A stretch of DNA of 5,928 bases from Desulfoplanes sp. (GTDB lineage: Bacteria; Desulfobacterota; Desulfovibrionia; Desulfovibrionales; Desulfomicrobiaceae), in assembly GCA_028708105.1 (NCBI GenBank), contig JAQVZR010000129.1, forward strand, positions 1-5,928, read 5' to 3'. Position 1 is the stretch's first letter; every line of letters begins with the position of its first letter. The notes under the pieces were generated by a model. That model had not been told where the DNA came from. It saw nothing but the letters and a program-made list of their open reading frames with translations, and searched no databases. Both the position numbers and the translations under genes were made by a program. Shown here piece after piece: positions 5,507 through 5,928 of the stretch.

Positions 5507-5928
5507 TCAATCAAGTTTCCCCATTGCCAGCCCTTCTTCTAACCGGGCCACTTCCAGTTCCCGAACTGCCTGGCTGGCCAGGCTTTCCGCTGTCAGCACG
5601 GCGGCGCTGGCATCCAGGACTTCGGCACTGGTTCCACGGCCGACATTATATTTGAGTTCTTCAATATGCAGCACCTTGCGGGCGTAGGCCACACTCTGAC
5701 TTGTGGCCCGGATTTTTGCCCGGGCCGTCTGTATGTTAGCCCGGGCAATGGTCAGTTCACGGGCAGCGGCCAGACGCGCGGCGCGCAATGCGGCCCGGGC
5801 CTTGATAAGTTCGGCACGGGAGATGGCCAGAGAGGATGAACGCAGGCCGCCGTCAAGGAGGGGCAGGGAGATGCGGATGCCGCCGGAATAGTCGTTTTTC
5901 CACGGGGAGTCGTCATCCTGCCCCAGAG
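5507..5928 (-). CDS. TolC-family outer-membrane efflux protein (C-terminal part)
   Basis: The frame is open from the window edge (first full codon at 5926) to a stop at 5507-5509, giving the last 139 residues. Family members of about 400-480 residues form trimeric outer-membrane channels with long periplasmic helices, and work with an inner-membrane pump and a periplasmic adaptor in export or multidrug efflux. Visible signs are GGIRISLPLLDGGLR (15-29), matching the family's strand motif L-x-x-P-L-x-x-G-G; a long Ala/Arg/Leu-rich coiled-coil-like helix (about 30-92); and then ELKYNVGRGTSAEVLDA (90-106), the hallmark E-x-x-Y-x-x-G-x-x-S/T-x-x-x-V-L-D-A turn. A final helix ends EEGLAMGKLD, corresponding to the family's L-A-x-G-x-L end. 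The signal peptide and first repeat are outside the window. Pump and adaptor genes, if present, would be upstream, beyond the right edge. Confidence 0.9.
   Translation of the reverse strand, partial: LGQDDDSPWKNDYSGGIRISLPLLDGGLRSSSLAISRAELIKARAALRAARLAAARELTIARANIQTARAKIRATSQSVAYARKVLHIEELKYNVGRGTSAEVLDASAAVLTAESLASQAVRELEVARLEEGLAMGKLD

Overview
The window looks like a chromosomal segment of a Gram-negative bacterium. A TolC-type outer-membrane efflux protein lies at the right edge. Palindromic elements built on CGTAGGGG lie between genes. From these and the gene types I would guess a sulfate-reducing or related Desulfobacterota (Deltaproteobacteria). No gene here settles the taxonomy, so this is inference.

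Left part (1-1740, all on +): the last ~50 codons of a COG2509-type FAD-dependent dehydrogenase come first. A spacer with a REP-like hairpin follows, then a complete 391-residue ATP-grasp protein (284-1459). Next is an initiator tRNA-Met gene (1612-1688) with its own promoter, an AT-rich UP-like stretch and a near-ideal intrinsic terminator (1698-1731). This part reads as stable core genome.

Middle part (1741-4740): this is accessory, decayed DNA. On the minus strand is a rhuM-family gene that has lost its central part and changed frame (1789-2279). A ~740-base gene-free stretch follows, holding several hairpins and copies or fragments of the CGTAGGGG element. An intact 369-residue P-loop ATPase of the COG1672-like type (3020-4129) has a good sigma70-type promoter whose -10 box sits inside a 7-bp palindrome, a likely operator. 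After it comes the 3' remnant of an unidentified gene (about 4186-4504), broken by a single-base frameshift that can be reconstructed, then two strong hairpins (4599-4634 and 4726-4769).

Right part (4740-5928, minus strand): a 192-residue hypothetical protein resembles a longer uncharacterised bacterial family but seems to lose its C-terminus. Its stop codon lies inside a terminator-like hairpin. Upstream of it, running in from the window edge, is the C-terminal third of a TolC-family outer-membrane efflux protein.

Taken together, the stretch between the tRNA-fMet gene and the tolC-like gene resembles an eroded island: two broken genes, one truncated gene, repeats, and one surviving, apparently independently regulated ATPase. 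I found no CRISPR array, complete insertion sequence, integrase, or duplicated tRNA 3' end that would mark a fresh integration. I did not find a complete undescribed multi-gene system. The best leads are the ATPase with its palindromic operator and the unidentified frameshifted gene beside it.
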